The position numbers were made by a program, and so were the translations under genes. Shown here in pieces: positions 5,363 through 7,816 of a stretch of 7,816 bases of DNA. Every line of letters begins with the position of its first letter. Positions within the stretch are counted from its first letter, which is position 1. The DNA is taken from assembly GCA_008363265.1 (NCBI GenBank), contig RHKR01000201.1, forward strand, positions 1-7,816. Reading direction: 5' to 3'. The notes under the pieces are model-generated. The model saw only the letters and a program-made list of their open reading frames with translations. It did no database searches and was not told the DNA's origin. This DNA comes from Chlorobiota bacterium. GTDB lineage: Bacteria > Bacteroidota > Ignavibacteria > Ignavibacteriales > Ignavibacteriaceae.

Positions 5363-7816
5363 TCATTTCCAGTATATCAATTCAACTTTTGCCGGAAGAG
5401 TTTTGATAATCACCTCACCATTTGAATTCGGTTCTATGTGAATGTCGTTCAACTCTATTCTCTCTTTCCTGAACTTCTTGGGCACTACATACCGTATCCC
5501 ACCCTCCGGAATATTCACATCGCCTGAAATATAAATGTTGGCTTCGATGCCGTTCTTTTTGATCTCGTAGTTCAACTCGCCGTAGTAGGTGGGGAGGTTT
5601 TTGAAGTTGAAGCCTTCATCGAACTCGTACCAGGCATCGGGGAATCCGGGGGCGATGAGGATCGAGTTGTCGGTCTCGCGTTCATGGATCACCATGGCGC
5701 GGATGGCGTTGATGAAGTCGGAGCCGCACCAGGTGTGTGGCATGTCTCCGAGGAAGCGGGCGAACCGGTAGTCACGGGTGACAACTTCAGCCCAATGGTT
5801 CCAGCCCTGGGGCCGCTGATCAGCCATAAAGTACTGGATCAGTTCCCACGCGATATCGGTCTGACCACTGAAATTGAAAGTTCCGATCGTGCGCATTTCG
5901 TAGGGGGTGTATTCATTCCACTTCATTTTTCCCTGCACGCGGTCGCGCACATAACCAATATATCGTTTGAAAGTGTTGTCGAGCTCCGGTTGCGGGAGGT
6001 TGTGGATCTCACCACCGGGATAGACTGCGATAGTGGTTGAAGTGGCGTCGAAGTCACCTTTCTCAGCACAGCCGGGGATATAGTCAATGCCTGTACGTTT
6101 GATGGAAAGGCGTATCGAGTTGTAGAGGTTCGTTTCAAAAGTGTCGCGGGTGCCTGCCCATGACTTCGCGATATCGCCGTAGCCGAGTAGTTCCGCCATG
6201 GTTACGGCGTTCTTCAGTCCGAGGATCGTGAAGAAATTATCCCAGTATGAGTGCATGGGTTTGTCCGAGTACCCTTCATGTGATATCGATTCAGGCACGA
6301 GCCCGTAAAGTGAGCGGATCGAGTCGTTCGGGTTGTCGCGGAAGTGGGGCGTGCTACGCTGGGCGATCATCTCACGGATGAAATCGACTGCCGAGCTTAC
6401 CTTTGGGAAGAGGTCTTTCACGAACTCCTTGTCGCCCGTGTAGCGATAATACTGGTAGATCAGGTAGATAAACTCACCATTCGAGTCGTTCTCCGGCACG
6501 GGATCAGGTCCGCGCTTGTCAACCACGCAGGGGACCTTGCCGTTGGGGTAGAGGTATTTCGAGTACCACTCGGCGAACTCTTTCACCTCCTGTTTCAGTC
6601 CCATTTTCAGAAGTGCTGCCGAGGTGAGTGCGCCATCGCGGATCCAGGAGCGTTCGTAAGAGCGGGAGCCTGGCTGGATCCCCACCACATCCCTGTTGAT
6701 CAGGACATACCCCATATTGCTTTTAACCGAGTTGAAAACTGTCTGCAGCTCCTTTGGCACGGTCCACTCGATGTGGGAAAGCTTCTTATCCCAAAAATAT
6801 TGCGCTTTCGCATGGGCCTCACTGAAGAGATCAAATTTAGCCGACTTCTTCAGTATCGGTTCAGGGGCTATGGTTGTATATTGCGGAATGGCAAAAGTAA
6901 ATCTCGCTATCTCGCCCGGTTTCAGGTCAAGTTCGAAGGCATAGGCACCCGAGGCAAGACCCCTTTTGTCAGTAATATTTTGGGCAGTTGGGAGGGTATT
7001 CCTTGCTAAATAGCTTGAAATATCGCCATCGTCGAATGACAGTGCACCGAATTTCCCAACTATGCCAAGGGGGATCACGGGTGTAGTACCGTTCACGGTA
7101 GTGAAGCCATTTTTATACTCCACCGAGGCGAGTTTCGCGGTTCCGCCGTAAAAATTGAGATCCTGCCAGGGGGGATTCACCTGAAACGGTCTGAGCGCGA
7201 GGTAGAAGTTGCCTTTAAGATCTTCCTTGCCGGTGTTGGTTACAATGTATTCGGAATAAAGAACGGAACTCCCCGGTTCACCATCCGCAAGGGCGGTGAC
7301 ATCCATTGTGAAATTATCGGCTGTCCACCTGACCGAGGGGATGGGGATGTAGTTCTCAGCCAGGGAATGGGATATCTTCACATCGTTCCAGGTGAAGAAC
7401 TTGCCGTTCAGGTTAAGGAAAGGTTCAACCGAGAATTGCTGTTTATCGGTCTCGAGCATGCCGTCTTCGTTCAGCAGCCCTTCCTTCACATCTCCCGAAA
7501 CGCCAACCACGGTGAAGTAGCTCTGTTGCCTGAGGGTGTAGCGGGGAAACCATCCCTTCGGATGATCCGCCGCGATGGCATAATAAAGATTATTGTAGTT
7601 GTCCGCGAAGGAGAGTTCTTTGAGGGTGATCTCCTTCAGTCGTACTTCTTTTCCGGAGTCGTTCAGGACTTTTAATTTCAGAAACCGGTATTGCGATTCA
7701 GCCGCCACCACATAAGTTTTTCCCCCTTTACCTTTGTTTTCAGAGAGGGGGATCCAGTTTTTCTGATCGTTTGAAGCCTCAATTATGAAAGTCTTAGGGA
7801 AGTATTGCTTGTCCCA
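5363..7816 (-). CDS. Discoidin-domain / six-hairpin glycosidase-like protein (partial, N-terminus missing)
   Basis: The frame is open to base 7816, so the visible 817 residues are the C-terminal part of a larger protein; GTG 7711 is only an internal codon. Numbering from the edge: residues 1-68 (WDKQYFPKTFIIEASNDQKN, WIPL, RFLKLKV) are the end of an F5/8 type C (discoidin-like) carbohydrate-binding domain. A beta-sandwich covers about 75-310. From about 345 to 715 lies an alpha-helical core with YERSWIRDGALTSAALLKMG (387-406), GPDPVPENDSNGEF (436-449), HSYWDNFF (522-529) and MPHTWCGSDF (692-701), as in six-hairpin (alpha/alpha) glycosidases. A short beta domain ends at VELIYWK. Asp394, the acidic residues at 442-448 and Asp526 are candidate active-site residues. 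A role in extracellular polysaccharide breakdown is inferred; the exact GH family and substrate are not assigned. It converges on the ATPase gene with 162 bases between the two stops. Confidence 0.8.
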   Translation of the reverse strand, partial: WDKQYFPKTFIIEASNDQKNWIPLSENKGKGGKTYVVAAESQYRFLKLKVLNDSGKEVRLKEITLKELSFADNYNNLYYAIAADHPKGWFPRYTLRQQSYFTVVGVSGDVKEGLLNEDGMLETDKQQFSVEPFLNLNGKFFTWNDVKISHSLAENYIPIPSVRWTADNFTMDVTALADGEPGSSVLYSEYIVTNTGKEDLKGNFYLALRPFQVNPPWQDLNFYGGTAKLASVEYKNGFTTVNGTTPVIPLGIVGKFGALSFDDGDISSYLARNTLPTAQNITDKRGLASGAYAFELDLKPGEIARFTFAIPQYTTIAPEPILKKSAKFDLFSEAHAKAQYFWDKKLSHIEWTVPKELQTVFNSVKSNMGYVLINRDVVGIQPGSRSYERSWIRDGALTSAALLKMGLKQEVKEFAEWYSKYLYPNGKVPCVVDKRGPDPVPENDSNGEFIYLIYQYYRYTGDKEFVKDLFPKVSSAVDFIREMIAQRSTPHFRDNPNDSIRSLYGLVPESISHEGYSDKPMHSYWDNFFTILGLKNAVTMAELLGYGDIAKSWAGTRDTFETNLYNSIRLSIKRTGIDYIPGCAEKGDFDATSTTIAVYPGGEIHNLPQPELDNTFKRYIGYVRDRVQGKMKWNEYTPYEMRTIGTFNFSGQTDIAWELIQYFMADQRPQGWNHWAEVVTRDYRFARFLGDMPHTWCGSDFINAIRAMVIHERETDNSILIAPGFPDAWYEFDEGFNFKNLPTYYGELNYEIKKNGIEANIYISGDVNIPEGGIRYVVPKKFRKERIELNDIHIEPNSNGEVIIKTLPAKVELIYWK

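Noticed and set aside
6344..7009. Plus-strand 221-codon open frame
   Set aside because: It lies antisense within the well-supported glycosidase-like gene and has no recognisable motifs; it is a shadow frame.

Overview
The window looks like chromosomal DNA of an environmental bacterium, most likely from the Bacteroidota/Chlorobi side of the tree (Ignavibacteria-like). The reasons are the protein families and their wording, moderate GC content, AT-rich gaps and a possible TAnnTTTG-type promoter element. This placement is an inference from style, not from a marker gene.

Bases 1-3187 (minus strand) hold a tight operon, read right to left. A broken nitronate monooxygenase-family gene comes first, then a secreted transglutaminase-like protein with an intact Cys-His-Asp triad, then the small (DctQ) and the start of the large (DctM) membrane subunits of a TRAP transporter. 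Gaps are 2 and 3 bases and the last pair overlaps by 8 bases, so the genes are almost certainly co-transcribed and translationally coupled. No solute-binding subunit (DctP) is visible; it may lie beyond base 1.

Bases 3188-3901 are mostly non-coding. They hold an unlisted 51-codon plus-strand gene for a tiny two-helix membrane protein (3500-3655), an 8-bp tandem repeat block starting at its stop codon, and an AT-rich leader with two palindromes and two TATAAT boxes.

Bases 3902-5200 encode a complete COG1106/RloA-type AAA (ABC-like) ATPase. This family is best known as the ATPase half of two-gene anti-phage systems of the AbiL/RloA-RloB kind, but no RloB-like partner follows. Instead there is a 12-bp tandem repeat block (5235-5301) and then a second 8-bp repeat block (5326-5357).

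Bases 5363-7816 (minus strand) are the C-terminal 817 residues of a large carbohydrate-active protein: the end of a discoidin-like domain, a beta-sandwich, a six-hairpin glycosidase-like core and a C-terminal beta domain. The frame stays open to the window edge, so the gene is partial.

The main points of interest are the monooxygenase gene, which has both a frameshift and a missing central motif; two related 8-bp repeat blocks, each placed just after a different gene's stop codon and together bracketing the ATPase; the 12-bp repeat lying in frame behind the ATPase stop; and the apparently partnerless defence-type ATPase. None proves a new system.
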